A DNA stretch of 64,000 bases from Lithodes maja (Eukaryota; Arthropoda; Malacostraca; Decapoda; Lithodidae). A model generated the notes under the pieces. It ran no database searches, had not been told where the DNA came from, and saw nothing but the letters and a program-made list of their open reading frames with translations. The DNA lies in assembly GCA_037953745.1 (NCBI GenBank), contig JBAKBP010007389.1, positions 36,426 through 100,425 on the forward strand. Reading direction: 5' to 3'. The translations under genes and the position numbers were made by a program. Numbering within the stretch: position 1 is the stretch's first letter; the number at the start of each line of letters is the position of its first letter. Below are positions 51,301 to 61,233 of this stretch, piece after piece.

Positions 51301-51342
51301 ATCGTAAGCCTTGAGCCCCTTACCTATGAGTCTAGAGGACAC
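48319..51342 (-). CDS. Gypsy gag-pol: capsid end, CCHC, protease, integrase tail, RT
   Basis: A 1007-residue frame. Residues 1-100: capsid region LIGKGLKAYDALPLES and VLRAYELQPETYRLKFRG, resembling SCAN-related Gmr1 capsids; part of the middle seems deleted. About 158-175: CYHCHKEGHMAKAC zinc knuckle. About 245-320: protease LLRDTGASQTLLKN and DLLLGNDF. About 455-580: LQLEDPEVLK, then NLVGSQALMKDRYDHKVK and KYAGPYRVAEKLSD, an integrase GPY-type C-terminus; the central integrase core with its DDE residues is absent. From about 700: RT with FCVDYCRLNGLTPTNPYPL, VMPYGLKNAPATFQSLM and the catalytic TVYLDDVIIY. It ends at TAG (48319-48321) within RNase H. Confidence 0.88.
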   Translation of the reverse strand: MSSRLIGKGLKAYDALPLESCVVYEELKEAVLRAYELQPETYRLKFRGVTKFDEMKQLMLLEQFYKCTGGDLTLNLKEKNPRTLVEAAEMADRRLSLIRGCGSAQRNDVGVKERYPPPPRNMDTHKFKSNDTKTDHKPSTAPFKKGQGTFTPQSKSKGKFECYHCHKEGHMAKACPSRPPTAAVSLARSIGVFQKSSVFAGGIRSEDGAPPVKKDPEGSNPVRDAFCDHRGHGCVKWGGKKHGVQLLRDTGASQTLLKNFTGRPINAAWVVVVQGVNATRSYPLVRMELEVDGVTHALDVGIVEKLPVGGVDLLLGNDFAVPASKVSPLVVAEEPADVSREEQEWVEKCQVQPMACVVTRSLASRESQPNQQSSNKRRNGHEKVLKADTVESLVPAALLGDSVLAPLLESGEAPPPVTESVEAGLKETQRQQRYTRREQRDAKFDVGGGHELFRKHLDRLAPSDIRKLQLEDPEVLKCSDGAVELKSRERMLHSLELAGRNLVGSQALMKDRYDHKVKLREFHVGQEVLILLPLVGHPLSAKYAGPYRVAEKLSDLDYLVATPDRRKRNQLCHVNLMQEYVRCPPEPLTVPVMTFSSQGGEGERDSHAQVDDNWDYHVSADQWAGNTRQAAHEALQHLPEQQRVAVERLFCLYPTVFAEHPGLTTHEMHDVDVGDYPPFKSVPYRVPPIKLPALRAELEYILQQGLIEKGAVKWTSPVTLQPKPDGKVRFCVDYCRLNGLTPTNPYPLSRVDDCVDKIGRAKFLTKVDLVKGYWQVPLSERAKEVCGFVVDGATYRCNVMPYGLKNAPATFQSLMNELVADIPNCTVYLDDVIIYDDDFKNHCEHVESLFKKLSEANLVVNLGKCDFVRATVQYLGFMVGLGQVCPPQNKILAINHFPRPSTKKQIMRFLGMIGYYRRFIKGYSTVLAPLMDLLAKDRKFKWAPECERAFLLVKHLLCTHPILRAPDFSRPFQLATDTSGVGAGAVLMQSDEDGLEHPVSFFSKKFN

Positions 51343-52186
51343 AAGGGCCGCCCACTTAACTTCAGGCCACTGATGCTCCCGGCACTTCTTCTCAAATCTA
51401 TTGAAAAACTCTGTGACACCAGACTCGTCAAATACAGGGACCAGTTTGAGAAGGTGCGCAGAGACTGATCATGCGCACGGTTTCCAGTACCAAGTCGCTG
51501 TCCCGAAATCTCAACACGAGACTTCTCTAAATCCATGTCGGCACGGTATCTTGTAGATTCTAGTTCAGTCCTAAGCTCAGCTTCCCTCGTCTGTTGCTGC
51601 ATCCTAGCCAGCTCTTTTCTCTCTTCTATCTTAGCTAGCTCGAGCTGAAAGAGCATCTCCGGGGTAAACCTTGAGGAGGAGGAGGAGATGCAATGATGTT
51701 AGAAATACACGGTGATCCCCCCAGGGGCAAACCACCCTGCCAGTCACTACCCACCTGCGGAAGCGTGCTCAGGGTCGGTACTCCAATAGGAGGATTGGGA
51801 GTCGAGTGAAGGGGAGGCTCGGCCAAAGTGCTCTGAGCACTCACCCTACCTCGTACGCCAGTCACCCCCCCCCCCAGCACACACGTCATCAGGTCATCCT
51901 TGGTCATGCCACTAGTACGTATATGACCGATAGCTGCGGCTAAGCACTGGAGACCGTACCGATTCATACCCACCAACCAGTCGGAAGTAACAGGCCATTG
52001 TAAAAAATTCCTTGCATCCTCCTCACTGTTCACCAAGTTAACAACCTGCCCATGCTGCTGCTCCTCAGCTTCTACATCACGTACTGTGTCTTCATCCTGC
52101 ACTGATCCGCTATAAGACATGATGCTCACAGAAGATTTTTCACTTTGATACACAAAAAAGAAGTACCCCAAACTCTTATACCACAA
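51324..52186 (-). pseudogene. Gypsy gag N-terminal region (frameshifted)
   Basis: The start frame (from about 52120) encodes an acidic N-terminus with EEQQHGQVVNLVNSEED and a region around WPVTSDWLVGMNRYGLQCL; a glycine- and proline-rich linker follows. The next part, in another frame, is a charged, probably coiled-coil segment (ELAKIEERKELARMQQQ, about 51590-51650). Then the capsid frame of the large ORF begins. At least two indels separate the pieces. Confidence 0.65.
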
Positions 52187-52377
52187 TATTCACAATAAAA
52201 AATTCTCGGAGACAGCTTAAGTGCTATATTACTTTGCTAAAAAAATAATTCTTGCATGTCCTCAAAAAAAATATTCCACAAAATCAACAAATGTTCACTG
52301 CCTAATCTGTGAGAAAAATCTGCACAATAACCTGCAATTATATGTCAGTTCACCAAATCCTGAGCTAGGTCGCCATT
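52187..52377 (-). promoter_or_regulatory. Gypsy 5' untranslated region and putative primer-binding site
   Basis: In element sense the 5' LTR ends GTAACA at 52378, then AA and TGGCGACCTAGCTCAGG, a TGG-starting sequence of the kind that pairs with a tRNA 3' end. The tRNA is not identified. An AT-rich leader runs to the gag start. Confidence 0.55.
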
Positions 52378-54191
52378 TGTTACGATCGGGTCTCGTATAA
52401 ATCAGTGGCTCTTATACATTGGACTAGACTGGCATAAATGCAACAACGGAAACGCTAGATCCAACCCCTGATATATAATCCCGTCGAACAAAGAACACAT
52501 ATACCCTCCAGAGTTATATCTGCGATAGTGGGGTATCTTAACTCTCAGTATCTATGTGCTTCTACTATAGGCTGATGTTCTCTGAAACAGCCTATTACCT
52601 ATAACATATGGTTGCTTAGTTATGGTACACAAGGAAAAGATAGTTAACTTAATTAAATCACAAGAGTGATCTAATGCAAACAAGAAGAAGGTTTACTTAA
52701 CATTACTTTAATCAATAATATCTGTCACTCCTTTATGAAAGAAAGTGTTGTAAAGTCCTCAAGCACCGAACAAGGAATCTTCTGAATAATGTCGGATGCT
52801 ACTAAGAAGAACGTATCGGAAATGGAACCACAAAATAGCAGGAGGCAGGACAATGCACGTGTAGGCTAAATACACAAAAAGGCTGGACCGATAATGTTAT
52901 TGGACACAAGAATATTATAAGCGGTGCAACAGTAATAATGCTCGCCACGAAAAAGTAGTACTCCTATTAACAAAACCGGTCTATGCTGGTTGTGTCTCTC
53001 TACAGCAACCTAGACCTCAAAATGCTTGTGTAGAAATAATGGGTATGCATAAAAGAGTATATGATCTAATCCAGCTAATGTCTACCCGGGTTAATAAAGT
53101 CTAGCTGGGATGCGCAAAGGTACAGAATTCTGGTGGAGCAAGGCAGCTCCTAGCCTAGTGTGGACCTTGGGTCTGTGCGGCCTGATTACGTTAATATGAA
53201 GGGGTGCTCTCTTGAGGATTCTCGATCACAAGCATCGAGTATCCTCCTGGCGACCCTCAAAAGTAAAAGCAAATAGAGTTAGAACAGTGTTGGGTGGATT
53301 AGGCAAGCAGCCCTCACGCACTACACAGTCTAAACTCCAAGGTACACAGACAAAAGATCCACCCAGGTAACCCACAGAATCCGTAGTGTCGTGCAGCTCA
53401 AAAGTAGCCTACATACAGTGAAAACACCAACAGCAAGGTACCTGATCCCTAGTCTAGCATTATTTAACCCTGTAGAAACATTAGTGATTGATGGAGACAG
53501 TCCGAGCAATACAATCTCCCAAAAAGACAACGACTCTCTTCAACCTTAGCCTAGTACATAAGAAATGTGAGATCCAGCATATAATACAGTCTGGCCACCA
53601 ATTCAAGGTGTGGGTGCAGAGAACCAGAGGGGGATTGATATTAATAAAAGGTGAGGAAGTAGTGGAAATGATAGAGGCAGTAGGAGAGAAAGATTCTAAG
53701 ACAAGAGTGTGGAACAGTTCATGGGAGATGCTTAGAGTATGCTGTCTGGGAAGGATCTGACAAGGATATTCCCAGGGATCGCCTCGCTGGAGTTCCAGTT
53801 CGCAGGAATGGCACGAGGGTGCGCGACAGTCGCCCAGTAAGCAGCCGCCTAGTAGGCAGTGTTAGGCAGGAGGCAACGAATCCCGCGAGGCCTATGTAAG
53901 GGGGCCAGCCATGCGCCACACTCACCACCAAGTCACACCACCTGGTCTCTCTCTCTCTCTCTCCCGCTCGCCTTTCCCATCATTCAACTACTTAACACAA
54001 TACTTTCAATTGACTAAATAAAATAGAAAGGATTGTGACAGACGAAAATAAAGAACAGTTCTGAACTGTCTGCAACACAAGCTTTCTCGAAGGAAAGTAC
54101 ACAATGATAGGTAGACTGTAGCTACCTTCTCTGCCCTGGCGAGTCCTAGCGAGTAAGCCATGCGGTTCTGGGGGAAGCGGTGAGCGTCACA
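52378..54191 (-). repeat. Gypsy 5' LTR (right copy)
   Basis: 1.81 kb, aligned end to end with the other LTR. Differences include a small duplication AAGCAGCCGCCTAGTAGGC near 53838-53856 and a few substitutions. In element sense it would carry the promoter; no TATA box can be claimed with confidence. Confidence 0.9.
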
Positions 54192-55560
54192 GTTTAGTAA
54201 ATCCGAAGACAGGCAAGCAAGAGCAAGCCTAGGAGGCAATAGTGTCGAACAACCAAAACGCAAGGTTGAAGCACAGGAGGAATGGGAGGAGGACGCTCCA
54301 AGCCTCCCGCCATCAGTGCAAACATCCCGTGCAGGGAGGCAAACCGTGCAGCGTTAGCCTCCTCAGCCCCAACCTGGGCCTCCTGGATGGCCCGAATAGG
54401 AAGGACCCATCCAGGGTCTTCGGTTGGTGACGAGGAAGATGAAGAGATGGTCCGGCGACGGTTCCTACGGCTGGGCGACCGACGAGGTGACGGAGTATAG
54501 GAGAAAGACTCCCGTGGCGAGTCCTCAACCACTACGGCATCGTACACTTCATCGCTCCCGCCACTCAGTCCCACGAGGTCACAGGTAGCCCCCACCTGAC
54601 CAGACCCTAAAACCGCCACACTGGCGCCTTGCACTGCCAGAGGTACGGGTCCACTCTTCTGAGCAGGAGAAGGCAGGCCACACGGAATGGCAGACCTGAC
54701 AAAGCCATGAGAATCCGGGAGACCATCGCGGACAAGAAGAGGAGAGGCCGAAGCAAACAGAGACCCCGCCATCTTAGGAGGTGGAGTAGGTGGTAACGGT
54801 GGTAGCAGAGCCAACGGCAACGATGGCGGAGGAGCCGACGGTAGATGTCCGGCGGCCTGCGACGCCCCAATCTCCCGGAGCAGCTCATGGGTGGTACGAC
54901 GACCAGGTGAGAAGGCCGAAACACCAGCAGGAACACGGACCGGGGGAAGCATCGCCATCTTAGGGCGAAAAGTCGTCGAGCCCAGAGACGTGGGGTCGGA
55001 AGCTGCAGGGCGGCGGGACGTCGAAGACTTCCGGCGACGTGGAGAAGCTGAGTGGTGCCGCATCGACCCCGCTGTGTCCGCCGATAACGGAGACACACCA
55101 GACCGAGGGACCTGCGAAGCGGGGACCACAGGGCGCGGAGACACCAGAGGAAGGTTCAGCAAGGCGCGAACCCGTTCGTCCATGAAGCGGGCGACCCGGT
55201 GTAAATGACCATAACAGACCGAGCCACGCCCGACCATGCAGCGGTGAGGTGGACCCGTGCCGTCTCAGCATCCGGTGAAGTAGGGCGAGACGCAATCGTC
55301 ATAACGTTGACGAGACACGGGCCACACCGTCTGGGGGTGAAGCCATCACGGCAGTAGCACGCAGCATGGGTGGGGCATTCAGTATGCCCAGCTCCCATAG
55401 CCGGACGGGCACACCCATGGCGCGCGCAGGCAGGGAGCGACATCCGCACAGTAAGCGAAGGGAGAAATGAAAGATGTCCCAGTCGAAGCTCAGAGAAAGA
55501 AGATGCATAAATTGAAGGAAGGTATGACAGTATGCGCAAAAAACACACAAAAGATACCAT
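54192..55560 (-). CDS. DIRS-3 gag-like region (copy A)
   Basis: One - strand frame is open for 347 codons (54194-55237): HRVARFMDERVRALL, a Ser/Pro/Arg-rich middle, a PPSLPLALLPPLPPTPPP tract and an RRSPSRRNRRRTISSSSSS stretch. Just upstream, in another frame, is a Cys/His-rich segment (CARHGC, HTECPTHAACYC, RRCGPC, about 55320-55440) that could bind zinc. Its place after the leader and its composition fit a DIRS gag. The Gypsy element cut in at 54192, so the reading frame's end inside the TSD is artificial. One frameshift separates the two parts. Confidence 0.55.
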
Positions 55561-57510
55561 GCATTATGATAGGTACATAAAAGTAATAACACCCCCCCCC
55601 CATGTGGAGAAGGACGGAGACGGACCCCCCCATGTGGGAGGGCCAAGCATACATCATAAGCAGCAACAGTCCGAAGAACCCCAAAAACCCAGGTCAGAAA
55701 AGACCAAGGTGCAGGTTCAAACACCCTGAAATAAAGCATGATAGCCATATAAGAACCGAAAAGGGTACCTGAGGGTGAAGGGACCGAAGAGGAGATGGCA
55801 GGCCAAGGGACCCAGCAGTGCAGAGCGGGAACACAGCCTGATGTAAAGGAGAAGGTTATGAGACCCTGTAACCGACAAACCCCAAGTACAAACAAGGCAA
55901 TATTGGCCAAAAAATTTGTGCCAGGGCCGAGAGGGCAAGTCCGCTCTAGAGCGGGAAAGTCCGCACCAGAGCGGAGCAGACAGACCCGCTCCAGAGCGGA
56001 CTACACCCTCCCGCTCCAGAGCGGGGCATGCATGTCTAGGCAAAGGAGAAAGGCATGCGCACAGCGAACAAGAGAGCCAGGGCATCAGAAGGCAAGGCCG
56101 AGGACCGACCTGGAGCAGGACTGGCGCCCGGGAGCGGGACTGGTGTCCGCTCCAGAGCGGAACAGGTGGAGGAGAGACCCAGTGTAGAAGCCAAAGTGAA
56201 GAAGGAGCCCAAGGAGGCCCTGTCCAGAGCGGCGGAGATGCTCGCTGCAGAGCGGAGATGCTCGCACCAGAGCGGAGATGTCCGCTCCAGAGCGGATTTG
56301 TCCGCCCCCGAGCGGAAAGGGAGATGGAGGTAAATACCAACCAAAAGGCTCAACCCAAGTGCACAGCAGGACAGCTGGCAGGGGAGCTTGCATGAGCAAA
56401 AAGAAAACAGAGCGATGCAGAGGACCGACCTAGAGACGGATAGTACCATCCTAGGGCGGAGCGGGTCCAGAGTGACCCCACAGCAGCCAAAAAAGAGAAC
56501 ATGTCGGAAGCATAGGACCAACCTGGAGCGGGATTTGTCCACACTGCAGGGCGGAGCGGGCGCGGAGCCCTTCCCAGAGACCCGCGTCACCAAAAAGGGT
56601 GGAAGGGACGACAGTTCAAGGCATCGCAGAGCTCAAAGGAGGTGAAGACCGTGCCGCGGGGACCTCAATGTATGAGAGAGTTCAATTAAGGGGAAGACTG
56701 TGTCTCATGAACTCAAGGCCTAGGGGAGCGCCAACAAAATAAGGGAGAGGCAGCGCGGGAGCGAGCGTCAGACGAAAAAAGGGTGCCCCACAGAAGGTTT
56801 AGAAAACCAAAGCGACATACCCCTGCGAGCCTAAGGTGGTTTAGTAAAACCATAGATCGGCAAGCAAGAGCGACGAGGCAACACCAAAAGTCCCTTCTCC
56901 CCCTTCTAAAAAGTTAGGCTAGGAACATGAGGCCTAGCCCTGGCGCCCCCCTCCAACTAAAAGTTAGGCTATTAACAGGGGGCCTAGCCTTGGAAGAGTG
57001 GCAGATAAAAACAAAAAACACAGGGCACACTCCAATGCGAAACATTCATGTGAAGGTAAGCAAAACATAAGGCCAAAATAACCTGTCAAGGCAAGGGGGG
57101 CTATGCCCCCTTCATCACAAACGAAAGTGCACAAGTTAGCCTAACTTTTCGCAAAAACCATGCAATGAAAGCAGAAAATAAGCACAAAGCGTAATAGAAC
57201 CTACCAGGTAAACAAAACTAAGCCACCGCAAGTGAAAATGATGATAAAAACAGGCAAAGGCCTAAATAATAACACTCGCCGAAGGACGACGCATGCGCAG
57301 AAGCGTGACCAACCAGTTTTGACGCCATACTCAAAGTAACACACCTAAGAGCCCATTTGAAGCATGCCTACATCACAGATCATCTGTCTAATAACCTTAG
57401 GCACCATAATTAAGGCCCACAACTCACCCAAAGGGTAGGCGACAGGAGTAGAAGCACAAAAATCGGGCGCATAGAAAACAGCGTGTGTGTAGGCTTGAGG
57501 AGCGCGAAAA
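55561..57510 (-). repeat. DIRS-3 leader A with dense palindrome array
   Basis: Homologous to leader B. Between 55935 and 56310 CCGCTCYRGAGCGG or one-to-two-mismatch forms occur about ten times, for example at 55940, 55962, 55988, 56011, 56147 and 56282, with more variants to 56560. GGTCAGAAAAGACCAAGG recurs at 55692, and two of the 48-50 bp units lie at about 56640-56740. No supportable gene from 56600 to 57510. Confidence 0.65.
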
Positions 57511-57811
57511 GGAATGCCCAATGAACCCTGTCGGGTAGTCGGGTGGATCCGTCAAGACGGCTGAAGGAGCCAGATAGGATGGCCTAAAATCCTGTAATTT
57601 TCTCTTCTTTCTCATCAATATTTTCTTATTTTCCTTTACAAATAGTGGCCTCCAAAGTATGTACAACGTACCTAGTAGAGAGTAAGGAGCTACTCTAGAT
57701 GTTATCGTTTTTATCGCGCCAGTGATTTCGATAATTGCCCGCTCTAGAGCGGAGCAAAATTATACGATAAGTATATAGCTCTACGTTGGAACGTAGAGGC
57801 TACTACTAAAT
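57511..57811 (-). repeat. DIRS-3 left inverted terminal repeat
   Basis: Complement of 32235-32520. Contains CCGCTCTAGAGCGG (57741-57754), the same palindrome as in the leader, and ends ... GGCTACTACTAAAT at 57811. Confidence 0.78.
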
Positions 57812-57836
57812 AATACATTTCAGCTCTTAACCTCTT

Positions 57837-58814
57837 AAGTGCGCATGGGGGTAATTAGACACCTCTGCCTGTGCGCATGTATTTGAGCTGTTTCCATCAC
57901 TAAAATATTCATTTTACCATAAATAGCATTAACCCTTTACTAGCGGCGCTCGACTTAAGTCGAGTGAAAGAAACTGGGAGAAAACGGGTGAAAAATGGGT
58001 GAAGATCGAGTGAAAATGGGTGGAACAGTAATGAACCATACGTTCGACATCTGTGGCCTCCCGGCCCACACTAACTCCAGTTCCCCCACCGCACGGGTGG
58101 ATGACAGTGTGACCAATAGTTAGCGAAAAGTGAACAATGTAGCAAAATCAGCTAAACTTCCATCTTTGAGGTAACACTGTCAGGGCTCCACGAGTGCTAC
58201 GTAGCTGTATGTGGTGTCATTGTGTAGCGATTTCCGCCTAGTTTTCGGCACAATACAGTTCCTTTCATGCAGATGGTTGATATAGCAGTCAGAATGGCCT
58301 GAAAAGGCCCAAAACGGCCAGACCCCCCGCTAGACAAGGTTTAATACTTATCCATATGCGCCTATTATAGGTTGATTATAAAGGTATTAACCTGTTACAA
58401 CAATAAAAAGAGTGAAAACAGCGTTTGGATGGTCAAAATCGGCGATACAGGCCGCGAGTTACATAATGTATGGGTAAGGCAACCTCCTTTCCCGCCAATT
58501 TCCCCCAAGGCCACTGAGACACTGTCGATCGATACTCTCTCTCTCTCTCTTGCACTCGCTAACAGTGATGACAATGCCCTGCTTGCAACTCGCTAATGTT
58601 AGCACGAAAATATACCTCAGAATAAGGGAATAACAGGGAAAATAGGTGATAACTGAAGGAGGGGAGGAAAGTGGGGAAGGAGGGGAGGTAGAGGACTGAT
58701 ATTTTGCATGGCCCAGGGGCAAATCTTTTTTTTTTTTTTTTCTCTGACTCTTAAGAGTCTTCCCGCAGTCCGCCGGGGAAACTCTTAAGAGTCTTCCCGC
58801 AGTTCCCGGGTTAA
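57837..58814 (+). mobile_element. TTAA-family element, copy E, with nested TTAA element
   Basis: Starts TTAACCTCTTAAGTGCGC and ends GCAGTTCCCGGGTTAA. Without the 412 bp insert it is 566 bp. It lies just outside the left end of DIRS-3. Confidence 0.75.
57929..58344. mobile_element. Small TTAA-flanked element inside copy E
   Basis: Begins TTAACCCTTTACTAGCGGCG; the complement of its end is TTAAACCTTGTCTAGCGGG, an imperfect inverted repeat. Other family copies have a single TTAA at this point (GCATTAAT), so the empty site is known. It contains a perfect CTCGACTTAAGTCGAG palindrome near its left end. No gene. Confidence 0.75.
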
Positions 58815-59021
58815 TGACATATATAGCAATGATGTATAGCCTATGCTCTACCGGACCTATTAGGCCTAAAAAGATCGATGGGCTAACTGTCGGTCCAAAA
58901 CATCAGTATAACCAACTAGCCCTTGCATGCCAGTTTAATCCTATGCGAAAAAATCTTTTACTTTATGTTACTTTGCGATCACCCATTAAGATTCCCGAGC
59001 TAGCTGTGGTCCGGCTCCTTT
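58815..59021. other. Unassigned spacer
   Basis: About 200 bp between copy E and the left end of DIRS-5. The 84-codon frame through it has no recognised motif and reads into the DIRS-5 terminus. Confidence 0.35.
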
Positions 59022-59200
59022 ATTTATTAGTGGCCCCTCCATCATTGATGAACATGCCTATTACATAAGGCACCCTCTTCAAATACTCATCCGCCGTAGT
59101 TTGAATCTACCGCGCAGAGCATTTAAAATTTGAGGAGCCTTCATCATGAGCGCACGCGACCTCACTCATGGCTTCAGTCATTATGAATTGGGTTCTCACT
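59022..59200 (+). repeat. DIRS-5 left inverted terminal repeat
   Basis: The outer 37 bp equal the complement of the first half of the DIRS-0 ICR without mismatch as far as I can follow. The inner part (AAATACTC, GTAGTTTGAATCTACCGC, AAGCACG-like) is less similar to the DIRS-0 right repeat. Confidence 0.65.
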
Positions 59201-60597
59201 ACGAAAAAACTTCGTATAAAATAAAAATAAAAAGAAAATAAGAATAACTATTCAATAAGCTTTCCATCATATCGTGGATGTACTTGTGTGGATCTTAGAC
59301 CAGACGCTACTGCAGGCGTCATTCTTCCTTCTCTGCTCTGCGCTCAGCCTGCCCGGACGTGTCTCCCCACGCTCCGCGGGTTCCGCATTTGTTGCGTCCC
59401 TAGTGAGTTTTTTCTCATTTGTTTACTCCGGGATGTATCGATTAAGGTTAGGATATGCGTAGCAGGAGTGTCCTGGGCTAGTTGCCCGCAGTGCAGTGTA
59501 TTTTGGGTCGTGTGTTTGGGGCATCTATTTCGGATGTACCCTCGTGGTCCTGTTGTGGACATGTGAACTTTTTCACAGTTAGCTAGCTTTGTGATGCAGG
59601 CGGCTTTCATTATGCGTTATTGCTTCCTTTTATCTTTCTGATGAGGTAGCATATTTTTGCTGACGTTCCCAGCGTATTTTTCTTCACTTAGTGAAGTTTT
59701 TTCTGGGTCCCGAGTCAGTTCTTCCCTTTGCCGGAAGTGTTTGCTACAGTGGTGTGTTGGCGGTGGTTCCTGTTGTGATATAATTCAGTGCTTTTTATTT
59801 ATATTCCGACATGTTACTGTTATCCGTCTGCCTAGGCCTAGCCAGCCTCTCGTAGCATTACCACATATACAAGTGTTATTGATTTATTTTCTAAATATGT
59901 ACTACTGTGTCATGTGTGTCCTGGGTTAGTTGTGTATTGGCTAATTCCACGGACTATGTTGGGCCCGGCGTTAGTTGTGTTTTGGCTACGCCTCGGTCCG
60001 GTGTTGCGTTCAGATGGTATCTGGACGGGGTGGGTTTTTTCCGGCGGGTTTTTCTCGGTTTCACCATGATAAACCCGGCTGGTTGCAGAGTTTTGGCCAC
60101 GCGTGGTTTAAAACAGGCTTGTTTCCCCGGCGAGTGGGTGTCTGTGGCTCCCCAGGACTGCGTCTCTGGGGTGCCTGTTTCAGGCTCCTTATGATTCCCG
60201 GCGGGATGGCTGTACTCACCTAATTGTTACCCATCTAACAGTGTTCATACGGACACGTGTTGTTTGTAGTTTTTTCGGTTTTGCAAAGCCAATATAAAAC
60301 TAAGCTGTTGTTGTATTTCCTCCCCGGCGATCTTTTACAAAGAAGTGGGGATAGGAACAATTGGGGTTAACTTTTAAACTTTAAATCACCCGGCGGGTGC
60401 AACCTGGAAGGGTGGGATGACCGAATTTGCAAAAATTCAGTTTAGTTGACCAGACAATTGAGAGATGCATTGTGTATCGCCTCCTTCAACATACGGCGCT
60501 TTAGGGCACAATTGGGGTTAACGTTTTTTAAACTAATATTCACACCCGGCGGGTGCTCCTTGGAAGGGTGGGAATAACGAATTTACAATTCAGTTAG
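59201..60597 (+). repeat. DIRS-5 leader, first part, with CCCGGCGGGT motifs and a 151 bp tandem repeat
   Basis: No supportable gene. CCCGGCGGG or a close variant occurs at about 60041, 60137, 60186, 60322, 60389 and 60546. CAATTGGGGTTAAC starts at 60358 and again at 60509, marking a 151 bp tandem duplication that includes CACCCGGCGGGTGC and GGAAGGGTGGGA. Confidence 0.6.
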
Positions 60598-61233
60598 TTA
60601 ACCCGGGAGCTGCGGGAAGACTCTTAAGAGTTCCCCCGGCGGACTGCGGGAAGACTCTCCTGAGTAAGTAAAACTAAAAATCAACTTTTTACATCGAAAA
60701 AAAAAAAAAAAAATTATTTTTATTTTTTTATTTTTTTATTTTTTTTTGGCCCCTGGGCCATGCAAAATCTCAGTCCTCTACCTCCCCTCCTTCCCCACTT
60801 TCCTCCTATTCCTCAGTTATCACCTATTTTCCCTATTATTCCCTTATTCTGAGGTATATTTTCGTGCTAACATTAGCGAGTTGCAAGCAGGGTGTTGTCA
60901 TCACTGATGGCCATCGAGTGCAAGAGAGAGAGAGAGAGTATCGATCGACTGTGTCGCAGTGGCCTTGGGGAAAATGGGCGGGAAGGTAGCTTGCCTCACC
61001 CATACATTATACAACTCGCGGGCTATATCTCCGATTTTGACCATCCAAACGCGGTTTTCACTCGTTTTATTGTTGTTTCAGGTTAATACCTTTATAATCA
61101 ACCCATAATAGGCGCATATGGATAATTATTAATGCTATTAATGGTACAATGAATATTTTAGTGACGAAAAACCTCAAATACGTCAGCACAGGGGGAGGTT
61201 TTCATTTACCCCCGTGCGCACTTCAGAGGTTAA
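60598..61233 (-). mobile_element. TTAA-family element, copy D (inverted)
   Basis: Complement of the copy A plan: TTAACCCGGGAGCTGCGGG at 60598 and CGCACTTCAGAGGTTAA ending at 61233. The neighbouring tandem unit (60443-60460, TAGTTGACCAGACAATTG) shows the target as it was before insertion (TAGTTAACCAGACAATTG here), confirming TTAA as the target. Confidence 0.85.

Larger units (their letters stand above)
37864..54191 (-). mobile_element. Gmr1-like Ty3/Gypsy LTR retrotransposon
   Basis: Flanked by GTTT at 37860-37863 and 54192-54195 and bounded by two LTRs of 1.8 kb. On the - strand: gag, CCHC knuckle, protease, an integrase C-terminal GPY-type region, RT, RNase H. Having integrase sequence before RT is the Copia-like pol order of the Gmr1 group within Ty3/Gypsy. 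A - strand primer-binding-type TGGCGACC lies 2 bp inside the 5' LTR (about 52368-52375), and a GGGTGGG tract precedes the 3' LTR at 39664-39670. DIRS-2 (40107-48012) is inserted just downstream of pol. Without it the element is about 8.4 kb. Confidence 0.85.
32180..57811 (-). mobile_element. DIRS-3: DIRS-type retrotransposon with nested Gypsy and DIRS-2
   Basis: The right terminus is at the left (32180-32525), the ICR at 32591-32701, and the left terminal repeat at 57511-57811, all in DIRS1-type arrangement. On the - strand the order is left repeat, leader A, gag A, [Gypsy insertion], leader B, gag N-terminus B, RNase H-like region, recombinase, ICR, right repeat. Without the 16.3 kb Gypsy insertion it is about 9.3 kb. 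The duplicated leader and gag indicate a chimeric or tandem-rearranged copy, and the RT core appears to be missing. Confidence 0.75.

Noticed and set aside
58814..59068. An 84-codon ORF as a small gene
   Set aside because: It reads from spacer DNA into the DIRS-5 terminal repeat and has no motif.
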